From Komagataeibacter saccharivorans (GTDB lineage Bacteria; Pseudomonadota; Alphaproteobacteria; Acetobacterales; Acetobacteraceae), in assembly GCF_003207825.1 (NCBI RefSeq), contig NZ_NKTY01000006.1, positions 62,001 through 126,000 on the forward strand: a stretch of DNA of 64,000 nucleotides. The letters are read 5' to 3'. Position 1 is the stretch's first letter. Each line of letters opens with the position of its first letter. The notes beneath the pieces are model-generated. The model did not search any database and had not been told where the DNA came from. It saw nothing but the letters and a program-made list of their open reading frames with translations. Shown one piece after another: positions 36,311 to 47,637 of the stretch. Made by a program: the position numbers and the translations under genes.

Positions 36311-36768
36311 CCTGCCGTGCCCGTACTGCCAAATCCGCCTGCGCCGCGCTGCGTTTCCTCCAGTTCCGAATATTCGACCCATTCGCCGCGCACGACGGGG
36401 GCCAGTACCGCCTGTGCAATGCGCATGCCGCGTTCGACCACGAAATGCTCGCTGCCGGTGTTGAGGATGATGACGCCGATTTCGCCCCGGTAATCCTCAT
36501 CAATCGTGCCGGGGGCATTGGGCAGGGTAATGCCATGCTTCAGCGCCAGACCGGAACGCGGGCGGATCTGGAGTTCGTATCCACGCGGCAATGCTACGCA
36601 CAGGCCCGTGGGGATCAGCGCGCGTGCGCCCGCCCAGACCGTTACCGGATCGATCACGGCGGCCAGCAGGTCCATGCCAGCCGCGCCATCGGTCGCGTAG
36701 GCAGGCAGCGGCAGGTCCCGCGCATGGGCAAGGCGGCGGACACGGATGGGCTGGATGGAGAAACTCAT
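36307..36768 (-). CDS. dut: dUTP pyrophosphatase (dUTPase)
   Basis: 153 residues, normal for trimeric dUTPase. All five motifs are present: [52 protein letters not shown] and the C-terminal [12 protein letters not shown]. It hydrolyses dUTP to dUMP and pyrophosphate, keeping uracil out of DNA. It follows coaBC by 12 bases, a common pairing, and its stop overlaps the ABC permease start. Confidence 0.95.
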   Translation of the reverse strand: MSFSIQPIRVRRLAHARDLPLPAYATDGAAGMDLLAAVIDPVTVWAGARALIPTGLCVALPRGYELQIRPRSGLALKHGITLPNAPGTIDEDYRGEIGVIILNTGSEHFVVERGMRIAQAVLAPVVRGEWVEYSELEETQRGAGGFGSTGTAG

Positions 36769-36780
36769 GGCAGGGGTCCG

Positions 36781-38007
36781 TCAGGTAATTTCAGTCTCAG
36801 GTTGTGTATGCATGAATGTGGCGATTCGCGCGACCAGCCTGCGGGCGACCTGTGTCTTGTCCAGCCGGGGCCAGTGTTCGGCCCCGCTGGCGTCGATCAG
36901 TGTCACCTCGTTTTCCGTCCCGCCCATGATGCCGGTGGCCGGACTGACATCATTGGCGACGATCCAGTCACATCCCTTGCGCAGGCGCTTGGCGGTGGCG
37001 TGCGCAATGACATGTTCGGTTTCCGCCGCGAAACCGATGACCAGACGCGGACGCGCGGATGCAGACCGGCTGAGCGTGGCCAGAATATCGGGATTGGGGC
37101 TGAGGCGGAGTTCGGGCGGCCTGCCGTCATCCGTTTTCTTGATTTTCTGCGTGGCGGCGGCAATGTGCCAGTCCGCCACGGCGGCGGCGCATACGGCAAT
37201 GTCGCATGGCAGGGCGCTGGTGCAGGCCGCAAGCATTTCCCGTGCCGTCTCGATGCGTATCACATGCATGCCGGGCGGGTCGGGCAGGGTGGTCGGCCCG
37301 CTGACCAGTGTGACATCCGCGCCCGCTTCCGCCAGCAGGCGCGCAATGGCATAGCCCTGCGTGCCCGATGAACGGTTGGCGAGGTAGCGCACCGGGTCAA
37401 CCGGTTCATGCGTGGGGCCTGCCGTGACAAGCGCCCTGCGACCTGCCAGCGGGCGTTCCCCATCCAGCCTGTGCATGATGGCGGCAAGGATGGCGTCAGG
37501 CTCCGCCAGTCGTCCCGGCCCGGTTTCATTGCAGGCCATGCGTCCTGTGTCAGGCCCCACGAATTCCACGCCGCGCGCCCGCAGCGTGGCGGCATTGGCC
37601 TGCGTGGCGGGGTGTCCCCACATCCGCACATTCATCGCCGGTGCCACCAGAACGGGTGTGTCGGTGGCCAGGAGGACGGTGGTGGCCAGATCGTCGGCCT
37701 GTCCCGTGGCCATGCGGGCAAGCATGTTGGCGGTGGCGGGGCAGACCACGATCAGGTCACTGGCGCGGGACAGGGCGATATGTCCCATCTCGCTCTCATC
37801 GGTCAGGGAGAACAGGTCGGTGAAGACACGTTCCCCGCTCAGGGCCTGCAGCGCCATGGGGGGGACGAATCGCGCGCCCGCTTCCGTCAGGACCGTGCGG
37901 ACGCGTATGCCCTGTTCACCCAGCCTGCGGATCAGGTCCAGCGCCTTGTAGGCGGCGATTCCCCCGCATACGATCAGCAGGACAGACCGATCCGCCCGCC
38001 CCGTCAT
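36781..38007 (-). CDS. coaBC: Phosphopantothenoylcysteine decarboxylase / phosphopantothenate-cysteine ligase
   Basis: 408 residues from the ATG that overlaps the ubiE stop (TGATG). The N-terminal flavoprotein CoaC domain has CGGIAAYKALDLIRRL, a catalytic His in MGHIALSRASDL, the PAMNVRMW motif and ACNETGPGRL. The CoaB domain follows from about residue 190 with TAGPTHEPVDPVRYLANRSSG. The two activities convert 4'-phosphopantothenate plus cysteine to phosphopantetheine in CoA synthesis. The longer open frame to 38208 lies inside ubiE. Confidence 0.95.
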   Translation of the reverse strand: MTGRADRSVLLIVCGGIAAYKALDLIRRLGEQGIRVRTVLTEAGARFVPPMALQALSGERVFTDLFSLTDESEMGHIALSRASDLIVVCPATANMLARMATGQADDLATTVLLATDTPVLVAPAMNVRMWGHPATQANAATLRARGVEFVGPDTGRMACNETGPGRLAEPDAILAAIMHRLDGERPLAGRRALVTAGPTHEPVDPVRYLANRSSGTQGYAIARLLAEAGADVTLVSGPTTLPDPPGMHVIRIETAREMLAACTSALPCDIAVCAAAVADWHIAAATQKIKKTDDGRPPELRLSPNPDILATLSRSASARPRLVIGFAAETEHVIAHATAKRLRKGCDWIVANDVSPATGIMGGTENEVTLIDASGAEHWPRLDKTQVARRLVARIATFMHTQPETEIT

Positions 38008-38804
38008 CAGATGCGCCAGCCGGAATGGATGGCCGCGATTCCACCGGAAAGGTTCTGGTAGCTTACGCGTTCCAGCCCCGCTTCGCGCATCATGTCCGCC
38101 AGCGTTTCCTGATCGGGAAACATGCGGATGCTTTCGGCCAGATACTGGTAGCTTTCGCGGTCGCCCGCAATGGCCGCCCCCATGCGGGGCAGGACATGGA
38201 AGGACCATGCGTCGTAAACCGGCGCGAAGGCCGCCACCTGCACGCGGGAGAATTCAAGGCACAGGAACCGCCCGCCCGGTCGCAGGATGCGCCGTGCCTC
38301 GCGCAGGACCTGCAGCTTGTCCGTGCAGTTGCGCAGGCCAAAGGCGATGGACACGCGGTCAACCGAGTTGTCAGCCAGCGGAATCGCTTCCGCATCGACG
38401 GCAAGGAAGTTGAGGCCCGAAACCAGCCCACGGTCCAGCGCCCGGTTACGGCCAACGGTCAGCATGCTTACATTGATGTCGGACAGGATGGCGGGACCGC
38501 CGCCACCGCGCAGCCAGCCGAACGAGATATCGCCCGTGCCCCCGGCCAGGTCGAGCAGGGACAGATCGGGGTGGGGGGCGAGTTCGTTGACGAAAATCCG
38601 CTTCCACGCGCGATGGATGCCCAGCGACATCACGTCGTTCATGATGTCGTATTTGGAGGCAACGCTGTCAAAGACATCGCGGACGAGGGATTTCTTCTGC
38701 CGCAATGGCACATCGCGGAAGCCGAAATCGGTGGTATCCGCGTGGCGGTCATCGGGACGGCCTGCGGAAGGGGAGGGATGGTATGGCTGGCTATTGTCGG
38801 TCAT
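38007..38804 (-). CDS. ubiE: Ubiquinone/menaquinone biosynthesis C-methyltransferase
   Basis: 265 residues from the ATG at 38804. FGFRDVPLRQKKSLVRDVFDSVASKYDIMNDVMSLG and RAWKRIFV open the UbiE family; LSLLDLAGGTGDISF is the SAM motif, and FGLRNCTDK and EFSRV follow. It C-methylates the benzoquinone ring in ubiquinone synthesis. Only 29 bases separate its start from the oppositely oriented mutM, so promoters must overlap. The extended frame to 38966 lies inside mutM. Confidence 0.93.
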   Translation of the reverse strand: MTDNSQPYHPSPSAGRPDDRHADTTDFGFRDVPLRQKKSLVRDVFDSVASKYDIMNDVMSLGIHRAWKRIFVNELAPHPDLSLLDLAGGTGDISFGWLRGGGGPAILSDINVSMLTVGRNRALDRGLVSGLNFLAVDAEAIPLADNSVDRVSIAFGLRNCTDKLQVLREARRILRPGGRFLCLEFSRVQVAAFAPVYDAWSFHVLPRMGAAIAGDRESYQYLAESIRMFPDQETLADMMREAGLERVSYQNLSGGIAAIHSGWRI

Positions 38805-38833
38805 GATGCACAGGTATAACCCCAGATGAGGCC

Positions 38834-39715
38834 ATGCCGGAACTCCCTGAAGTCGAAACTGTGATGCGCGGGATGCGAGTGCATCTTGAAGGTCACACAA
38901 TTTCCCACGCCAGCACGCACCATACCGGCCTGCGATGGCCATTTCCGCCCGGCCTGGCCAAAGCACTGTCGGGACGGCGGGTGGATGGATTCGCCCGGCG
39001 TGGCAAATATATTCTCATAACGTTGTCGGGCGGCATGGTTGCGCTGCTGCATCTGGGCATGTCGGGGCGCATCGTGCTGTCGCGCCCGGATGCGGATGAA
39101 CCCGTGGTCCCGCCCGCCCGGCATGAACATCTGGTTATCGAAACACGCGAGGGCGCGCGTTGCGGGCTTGTCGATCCGCGCCGGTTCGGCATGGTCGATC
39201 TGGTCGCGGCGGACAAGGTGGAAACCCATCGTCTGCTGGCTGGCATGGGGCCGGAACCGCTGGGCAACCGCTTTGATGGCGCATGGCTTGCGCAGAAGGG
39301 CAGGGGGCGGCGCAGCAGCATCAAGGCCCTGCTGCTGGATCAGCGCGTCGTGGCGGGGTTGGGTAATATATATGTATCCGAAGCCCTGTTCCGGGCGCGC
39401 ATCCATCCCGCACGCGCGGCAGGGGATGTAAGTGAGGCGGAATATGCCAGCCTCGTCACCCAGATACGCATCGTGCTGGAAGAAGCGATCGCCGCTGGCG
39501 GGTCAAGCCTGCGTGATTATGTGCAACCGGACGGGGAACTGGGTTATTTTCAGCATGCCTGGCGCGTCTATGGGCGTGAGGGGACGGGATGCCCGGAGTG
39601 TCCCGGTCCGCCGGGGTGTGACGGTGTGGTGCGGATCACCCAGTCCGGGCGGTCCACCTTCTTCTGTCCGCGCCTGCAGGCTGATGAAAACGATTTTGGT
39701 AAAGACTTGTCTTGA
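38834..39715 (+). CDS. mutM: Formamidopyrimidine-DNA glycosylase
   Basis: 293 residues. [13 protein letters not shown] gives the catalytic Pro2 and Glu3; [27 protein letters not shown] (helix-two-turn-helix) and the C-terminal zinc-finger region are present. It removes 8-oxoguanine and formamidopyrimidines and nicks the site. The zinc finger is odd: instead of C-x2-C-x16-C-x2-C it reads [13 protein letters not shown]... then STFFCPRLQ, so the fourth cysteine position is Leu and an extra Cys lies earlier. Zinc binding may use a different set of ligands or be weakened. The start is fixed by the required N-terminal MPEL. Confidence 0.93.
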   Translation: MPELPEVETVMRGMRVHLEGHTISHASTHHTGLRWPFPPGLAKALSGRRVDGFARRGKYILITLSGGMVALLHLGMSGRIVLSRPDADEPVVPPARHEHLVIETREGARCGLVDPRRFGMVDLVAADKVETHRLLAGMGPEPLGNRFDGAWLAQKGRGRRSSIKALLLDQRVVAGLGNIYVSEALFRARIHPARAAGDVSEAEYASLVTQIRIVLEEAIAAGGSSLRDYVQPDGELGYFQHAWRVYGREGTGCPECPGPPGCDGVVRITQSGRSTFFCPRLQADENDFGKDLS

Positions 39716-39819
39716 CGAATGCCGTCAGGGTGGACTAGATCGCCAGCCTGATATGGGATGTCCGCAACGATCGGGTGGCGGACCGCCGTAACCTGATTTA
39801 TGCAGATGAACTGAGAGCA

Positions 39820-40089
39820 ATGGCCAATACAGCTTCCGCGCGTAAGCGCATCCGTCAGAACGAACGTCGCAACGCCCGCAACACGGCCCGCCTTTCGCGC
39901 GTGCGCACCTTCGTCAAGAAGGTCGAAGTGGCGATCGCTTCGGGCAAGAAGGACGACGCCGCTGTTGCCCTGCGCGCAGCCCAGCCGGAACTGCAGCGTG
40001 CGGTCGGCAAGGGTGTGCTGCATGCCAACACCGTTGCCCGCCGTATTTCCCGCCTGTCCGCCCGCATCAAGTCTCTTGCTGCGGCGTAA
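39820..40089 (+). CDS. rpsT: 30S ribosomal protein S20
   Basis: 89 residues starting [17 protein letters not shown], the classical S20 N terminus; an in-frame ATG 45 bases earlier is not used by the family. The protein is Lys/Arg/Ala-rich and helical ([23 protein letters not shown]), binding 16S rRNA in the 30S body. The rpsT-dnaA adjacency is common in alphaproteobacteria. A strong terminator follows. Confidence 0.96.
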   Translation: MANTASARKRIRQNERRNARNTARLSRVRTFVKKVEVAIASGKKDDAAVALRAAQPELQRAVGKGVLHANTVARRISRLSARIKSLAAA

Positions 40090-40436
40090 AATACGACCGG
40101 TTTCTTTCATCTGAAAGAATCACGGAAGTAATGAAGAAGGTCGTATATCGCCATTAGTGGTGATAGCGGCCTTTTTTGTTTTTCATGTCGTCCCGCTGTG
40201 ATCGGGTTTTGACGAATCCGGGGCAGATTCCCGTTGCTTCGTCCGATTCCCTGCTCTAGTTTACGCGGATAATTTCAACGTCATCGGTAATCTTGGCCAG
40301 CAGGTCAGGGTGGTGGGTCGTATCCTGTGCGACTGGCCGCCTTGCGCGGGATTGACGGCGTTGCAGACTGTATGAATGAGCGGGGGTACGGGCGGCAGGT
40401 GCTGGCTGCGCGTGCCCTATGTAGCCGGGAGCGGAT
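40090..40436. other. rpsT/dnaA intergenic region
   Basis: 347 bases holding the rpsT terminator and the dnaA promoter. Only one weak DnaA-box-like 9-mer (TTATCCGCG on the minus strand, 40264-40272, 7 of 9 to consensus) is seen. There is no box cluster or A+T-rich unwinding tract, so I do not call an origin here. Confidence 0.55.
40137..40183 (+). terminator. rpsT terminator
   Basis: AAGGTCG pairs with CGGCCTT (one G-T), the inner TATCGCC pairs with GGTGATA, and the stem is followed by TTTTTTGTTTTT. A second small 8 bp inverted repeat (TTCTTTCA/TGAAAGAA) lies upstream at 40102-40119. Confidence 0.8.
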
Positions 40437-41894
40437 ATGACGGGCGGACTGGAAGGCTATGACGCGGTTGCGGAAGCCAACGCACAGAAAAGCGTGCTCG
40501 CCATTCACTGGTCGCGCATCTGCGAACGGCTGAAGGTCGAAGTCGGTGAAGTCGAATACCGCACGTGGCTACGCCAGATCACGGTCGGCCCGGTGGATGA
40601 GGACGAGATCACCCTTTACCTGCCCACCCGATTCCTGCGTGACTGGGTGCGCGGGCAGTATGGTGACCGTCTTGGCACGCTGTGGAATGCCGAAGTGCCC
40701 GCCATCCGTCGCGTGGAACTTCAGGTCGCCCGACCGGATGCCGCGCCGGCTGAGCCCGTGGGCGAGGACGCGCCCACGCCGGATATTCCCGTAGCGCATG
40801 CCAGGCCGCCAGCGCTGGCGGCAGCACCCGCACCGGTCGAGGAACCGCGTCAGGCCGAGGTCCGCAGCGATCTGGCCGCCCCGCTGGACCCCCGCTTTAC
40901 CTTCGATACCTTTGTGGTCGGCAAGCCGAACGAGTTTGCTTACGCCTGCGCACGCCGCGTGGCCGAGCGGCCCTCCAGCCCCGGATTCAATCCGCTGTTT
41001 CTGTATGGTGGCGTCGGGCTGGGCAAGACGCATCTCATGCATGCGATCGGTGCCGAGCTACTGCGTGAGGGGCGGGTTTCAGTCGCCTACATGTCGGCTG
41101 AAAAGTTCATGTACCGCTTCATCGCGGCCATCCGCTCCCAGTCCACGATGGAGTTCAAGGAGCAGTTGCGCTCGGTCGATGTGCTGATGATCGACGATCT
41201 CCAGTTCCTGATCGGCAAGGACAACACGCAGGAAGAATTCTTCCATACCTTCAATGCGCTGGTTGACGCCGGGCGGCAGATCGTCGTTTCCGCCGACAAG
41301 TCCCCCTCCGACCTGTCGGGGCTGGAGGACAGGCTGCGTACGCGTCTTGGCTGTGGCATGGTGGCGGATATCCACGCCACCACGTTTGAGCTGCGTATTT
41401 CCATTCTGGAAGCCAAGGCCACGGCCTCTGGCGTCATGGTGCCAGCCAAGGTGCTGGAATTCCTTGCGCACAAGATCACGTCCAACGTGCGTGAGCTCGA
41501 AGGCGCGCTGAACCGCCTGATCGCCCATGCCAACCTGTTTGGTCGCCCCGTCACGCTGGAGGCGACGCAGGATGTGCTGCATGACATCCTCAAGGCGCAT
41601 GACCGGCGCGTCACCATCGAGGAAATCCAGCGCAAGGTGGCCGAACACTGGAATATCCGCCTGACCGACATGTCTTCCGCCCGCAGGGCGCGGGCCGTGG
41701 CGCGCCCGCGTCAGGTGGCGATGTATCTGGCCAAGCAGTTGACCAGCCGTTCCCTGCCCGAAATCGGCCGCAAGTTCGGCAATCGTGACCACACCACGGT
41801 CATGCACGCCGTATCGCGCGTGACGGAACTGATGGAACAGGACCCCGCCTTTGCCGAGGATGTGGAACTGCTGCGCCGCATGCTTGAAAGCTGA
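40437..41894 (+). CDS. dnaA: Chromosomal replication initiator protein DnaA
   Basis: 485 residues. Domain I (about 20-95, VGEVEYRTWLRQI) is joined by a proline/alanine-rich linker to the AAA+ domain with Walker A GGVGLGKTHLMHAIG and Walker B DVLMIDDLQFLIG. C-terminal domain IV has the signature GRKFGNRDHTTVMHA for DnaA-box binding. ATP-bound DnaA melts the origin. GGGAG six bases before the ATG supports the start. dnaN and recF follow on the same strand. Confidence 0.97.
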   Translation: MTGGLEGYDAVAEANAQKSVLAIHWSRICERLKVEVGEVEYRTWLRQITVGPVDEDEITLYLPTRFLRDWVRGQYGDRLGTLWNAEVPAIRRVELQVARPDAAPAEPVGEDAPTPDIPVAHARPPALAAAPAPVEEPRQAEVRSDLAAPLDPRFTFDTFVVGKPNEFAYACARRVAERPSSPGFNPLFLYGGVGLGKTHLMHAIGAELLREGRVSVAYMSAEKFMYRFIAAIRSQSTMEFKEQLRSVDVLMIDDLQFLIGKDNTQEEFFHTFNALVDAGRQIVVSADKSPSDLSGLEDRLRTRLGCGMVADIHATTFELRISILEAKATASGVMVPAKVLEFLAHKITSNVRELEGALNRLIAHANLFGRPVTLEATQDVLHDILKAHDRRVTIEEIQRKVAEHWNIRLTDMSSARRARAVARPRQVAMYLAKQLTSRSLPEIGRKFGNRDHTTVMHAVSRVTELMEQDPAFAEDVELLRRMLES

Positions 41895-42007
41895 CGGGCA
41901 TTTCCCGTTCGCGCACCCCTTTACCGCTGTAACCCCCGCCTGCTAGATATGTCGGCCCCGCATGTTCGTATGGGCGGACGCAGCGGGGTGTGGAGGATAT
42001 CGTACCG

Positions 42008-43132
42008 ATGAAATTGAAGGCTGACCGCGTAACGCTGCTCAAGGCACTGGCCCATATCCAGAGCGTTGCCGAGAAGCGCAATACGATCCCCATTCTGGCG
42101 AACGTGCTGATCAACGTCGTCGATGGCGCCATGACCCTGACGGCGACCGACATGGAAATCGCGGTTGTCGAGCGCGTAGCGGCGGAAACGCTGCGTGATG
42201 GCGCTGTTACGGCGCCTGCCGCGGTGCTGTATGAAATTGTGCGCAAGCTGCCCGATGGTGCGCTGGTCGAACTGGATCACGCCGGGGGCGATGCGCCGCT
42301 GGGCCTGCGGGCAGGGCGGTTCGCGACAAGCCTGAATGTGCTGAGCGTGGACGATTTTCCGTCCATGATGGCGGGCAGCCTGCCGCATGAATTCCGTATT
42401 CCTGCCACCGTGCTGCGTGGTCTGATCGACCGCACCCGTTTCGCCATTTCCACGGAAGAGACGCGCTACTACCTCAACGGTATTTTCCTGCATGTGGCCG
42501 AAGGCGATGCGGGGCCGGTGCTGCGCGCGGTGGCCACGGACGGGCATCGTCTGGCCCGTGTCGAAACCGACCTGCCTGCGGGCAGCGCGGGCATGCCGGG
42601 CGTGATCGTGCCGCGCAAGACCGTGGGGGAGCTGCGCAAGCTGCTTGATGAAGGGGCGGAGCAGGTGGACGTGACCCTGTCCGATACCCGTATCCAGTTC
42701 TCCATTGGCAGCATCACCCTGACTTCCAAGCTGATCGACGGAACCTTTCCGGAATATGAGCGCGTGATTCCGCACGGAAATGACAAGATCCTGCGTGTGG
42801 GCAAGAAGATCTTTTCCGATGCCGTGGCCCGTGTGGCCGCGATCAGTCAGGAGCGTTCGCGCCCGGTCAAGCTGAGCATGACGCCCAACCTGCTTACTCT
42901 TTCCGCCGCCAGTCAGGATCAGGGCACGGCGACGGAAGAACTGGATGAAAACCACGTCTCCTACGACGCTGCCCCGATCGAGATCGGATTTCAGGCCCGC
43001 TACCTGAACGACATTACCGATCAGGTGGAAAAGGAAGTGGAATTCGCTTTTTCCGACAGTTCAGCGCCGACCATCGTGCGTGATGTGGACAGTCCGTCCG
43101 CATTGTATGTGCTGATGCCGATGCGCGTGTGA
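42008..43132 (+). CDS. dnaN: DNA polymerase III beta subunit (sliding clamp)
   Basis: 374 residues from MKLKADRVTLLKALAHIQSVAEKRNTIPILANV, the family N terminus, with GGAGG about ten bases upstream; the frame reaches 41990 as GTG. Three clamp domains of roughly 120 residues follow (VDDFPSM, the middle ETRYYLNG and the final YVLMPMRV). It encircles DNA and tethers polymerase III. It lies 113 bases after dnaA. Confidence 0.97.
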   Translation: MKLKADRVTLLKALAHIQSVAEKRNTIPILANVLINVVDGAMTLTATDMEIAVVERVAAETLRDGAVTAPAAVLYEIVRKLPDGALVELDHAGGDAPLGLRAGRFATSLNVLSVDDFPSMMAGSLPHEFRIPATVLRGLIDRTRFAISTEETRYYLNGIFLHVAEGDAGPVLRAVATDGHRLARVETDLPAGSAGMPGVIVPRKTVGELRKLLDEGAEQVDVTLSDTRIQFSIGSITLTSKLIDGTFPEYERVIPHGNDKILRVGKKIFSDAVARVAAISQERSRPVKLSMTPNLLTLSAASQDQGTATEELDENHVSYDAAPIEIGFQARYLNDITDQVEKEVEFAFSDSSAPTIVRDVDSPSALYVLMPMRV

Positions 43133-43154
43133 TCGCACGCGGTTTTCAGGTCGC

Positions 43155-44279
43155 ATGGCCTGGATAACACGGCTGGCGCTGACGGATTTCCGTAATTACC
43201 GGCATCTTTCGTGGCAGCCGGAACGGCAGGTTACCGTCGTTACCGGGCCGAATGGCAGCGGCAAGACCAACCTGCTTGAAGCGGTGTCGCTGCTGGTGCC
43301 GGGGCGTGGCCTGCGGGGCGCCCGGATGGATGAACTGCCCCGCCATGGCGCAACCCTGTGGGGCGTTGTGGCGCAGGTTGCGGGCATGGATGGGGATGAC
43401 GCCCTGTCCGTCCAGCTTGCGACCGGAGCCGACCCGTTGCGTCCCGAACGCCGGGTATTCCATATCGATGGACAGGCCCAGCGTAACCGGGATGCCCTTT
43501 CCGAACATTTTGCAGCCGTCTGGCTGACACCGCAGATGGATCGCCTGTTTCAGGAAGGGGCAGGCGGTCGTCGCCGTTTTCTGGACCGTCTGGTACTGGC
43601 CCTTGAACCCGGACATGGCCGTGAACTCGCCGCCCATGAGCGGGCGATGGTGCAGCGTAACCGTCTGCTGGCGCAGCGCACGGCGGATACCGACTGGCTG
43701 ACGGCGCTGGAGCGGACCATGGCGCGTCATGCTGTTGCTGCCGTTGCGGCGCGCAGCGATATGGTCGCCCGGCTGAATGCCGATGAACTGGCCACGCAGG
43801 ACGGTTTCCCCGCCGCCCTGCTGGAACTCGACTGCACCATAGCCGCCCGGCTGGATGTCTCGCCGGCCCTTGCGGTGGAAGACTGGCTGGCCGAGCAGAT
43901 GGCGCAGGCACGCGCACTGGATCGCCAGCGGGGCGGCAGCCGTTTCGGTGCGCATCGTACCGATCTGCGTATGGCTGACCGTCTGACCGGGCGGTCCGCG
44001 CATCTGTCCAGCACCGGCCAGCAGAAGGCGCTGCTGGTGGGGATTGTCCTGTCGCATGCCCGGACCCTGACAGCCTGCCGGGGGCGGGCCCCGATGCTGC
44101 TGCTTGATGAACCGCTGGTACATCTGGACGATATGCGGCGGTCTGCCCTGTTTCGCGCCATTGAACGGATGGATACGGGCGTCATGCTGACGGGAACGGA
44201 CCCTGAACAATTCGCACCGTTGCGTGAAACTGCGGAATTCGTAACGTCGGGTGAAGGTAATCTTGCTCACGGTGCATGA
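43155..44279 (+). CDS. recF: DNA replication and repair protein RecF
   Basis: 374 residues. Walker A is VVTGPNGSGKTNLLEAVS, LTDFRNY lies at the N terminus and the C-terminal ABC signature STGQQKALLVGIVLSHARTL precedes LLLDEPLVHLD (Walker B/D loop). RecF helps RecA load at gaps and recover stalled forks. It starts 22 bases after dnaN and leads into gyrB, giving the classic dnaN-recF-gyrB order. Confidence 0.95.
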   Translation: MAWITRLALTDFRNYRHLSWQPERQVTVVTGPNGSGKTNLLEAVSLLVPGRGLRGARMDELPRHGATLWGVVAQVAGMDGDDALSVQLATGADPLRPERRVFHIDGQAQRNRDALSEHFAAVWLTPQMDRLFQEGAGGRRRFLDRLVLALEPGHGRELAAHERAMVQRNRLLAQRTADTDWLTALERTMARHAVAAVAARSDMVARLNADELATQDGFPAALLELDCTIAARLDVSPALAVEDWLAEQMAQARALDRQRGGSRFGAHRTDLRMADRLTGRSAHLSSTGQQKALLVGIVLSHARTLTACRGRAPMLLLDEPLVHLDDMRRSALFRAIERMDTGVMLTGTDPEQFAPLRETAEFVTSGEGNLAHGA

Positions 44280-44288
44280 TTCCGGTGA

Positions 44289-46838
<2,550 letters not shown>

Positions 46839-46842
46839 TCGG

Positions 46843-47520
46843 TCAGGTGGGTAGCAGTTCACCCGCCAGATGCGTGATTTCGGAAATGGAATCGGCCCCG
46901 ACCGTGGCGCCCGCCTCCATTTCCGGGCGGCCATAGCCCCAGCGGGCGAAGATGGCTGGCACATCCGCGCCGATGGCGGTGGCGATGTCGTTATGATGAT
47001 CGCCAGTCATGATGGCACGGTGCGCGCTGCCATCGGCCAGTTCTATGGTGCCCAGCAGGTGGCGCGGGTCAGGCTTGCGGGTGCTGAAGCTGTCGCCACC
47101 GCCAACGGCGATGAACCAGTTCTCCAGATCCAGAACCTTCAGGATATGCCGTGCGGCGGCCACGGGTTTATTGGTGCATACGGCCATGTGCCAGCCTGCA
47201 TCGCGCAGCCCTTCCAGCATGCCGATCGTGCCGGGAAAGGGGCGGGACAGGTCGGTTGAATGGGGCGTATAGTCAGCCATGTAGCGGGTTACGGCTTCCG
47301 TCCGGTCAATGCTGGCCGCAGCCGGTCCTGCATGGTCCAGCAGGCGGGCGACAAGTACCGTCACCCCGTCGCCGATCATGGGGCGTACAAGGTCCGGGGT
47401 TATGGGGCGCAGGCCGTAATGCGACAGGAGACGGTTGGCACAGGCGGCTAGATCGGGAAGACTGTCGATCAGCGTGCCATCCATATCGAACACGGCCAGA
47501 CGGGGCAGGGAGACGGTCAT
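46843..47520 (-). CDS. gph: HAD phosphoglycolate phosphatase
   Basis: 225 residues. HAD motif I FDMDGTLIDSLPDLA, motif II CTNKP and motif III/IV GDHHNDIATAIGADVPAIFARWGYG fit phosphoglycolate phosphatase. It dephosphorylates 2-phosphoglycolate from DNA repair or oxygenase side reactions. AGAGGA lies nine bases upstream of the ATG. It is divergent from glmU and tail-to-tail with gyrB. Confidence 0.9.
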   Translation of the reverse strand: MTVSLPRLAVFDMDGTLIDSLPDLAACANRLLSHYGLRPITPDLVRPMIGDGVTVLVARLLDHAGPAAASIDRTEAVTRYMADYTPHSTDLSRPFPGTIGMLEGLRDAGWHMAVCTNKPVAAARHILKVLDLENWFIAVGGGDSFSTRKPDPRHLLGTIELADGSAHRAIMTGDHHNDIATAIGADVPAIFARWGYGRPEMEAGATVGADSISEITHLAGELLPT

Positions 47521-47637
47521 GATGGGTTCCTCTGACGGTCGGAATGCTGAAGTAGCAATCGGAAATTCTAAGTGATGATAGCGCGCACGGATAAGGGTTT
47601 GACAGGGCGGTCAGCAGCGGAGTACGCGCACAATGCC

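Noticed and set aside
40090-40436. oriC
   Set aside because: Only one weak DnaA-box-like sequence; no cluster or A+T-rich unwinding element.
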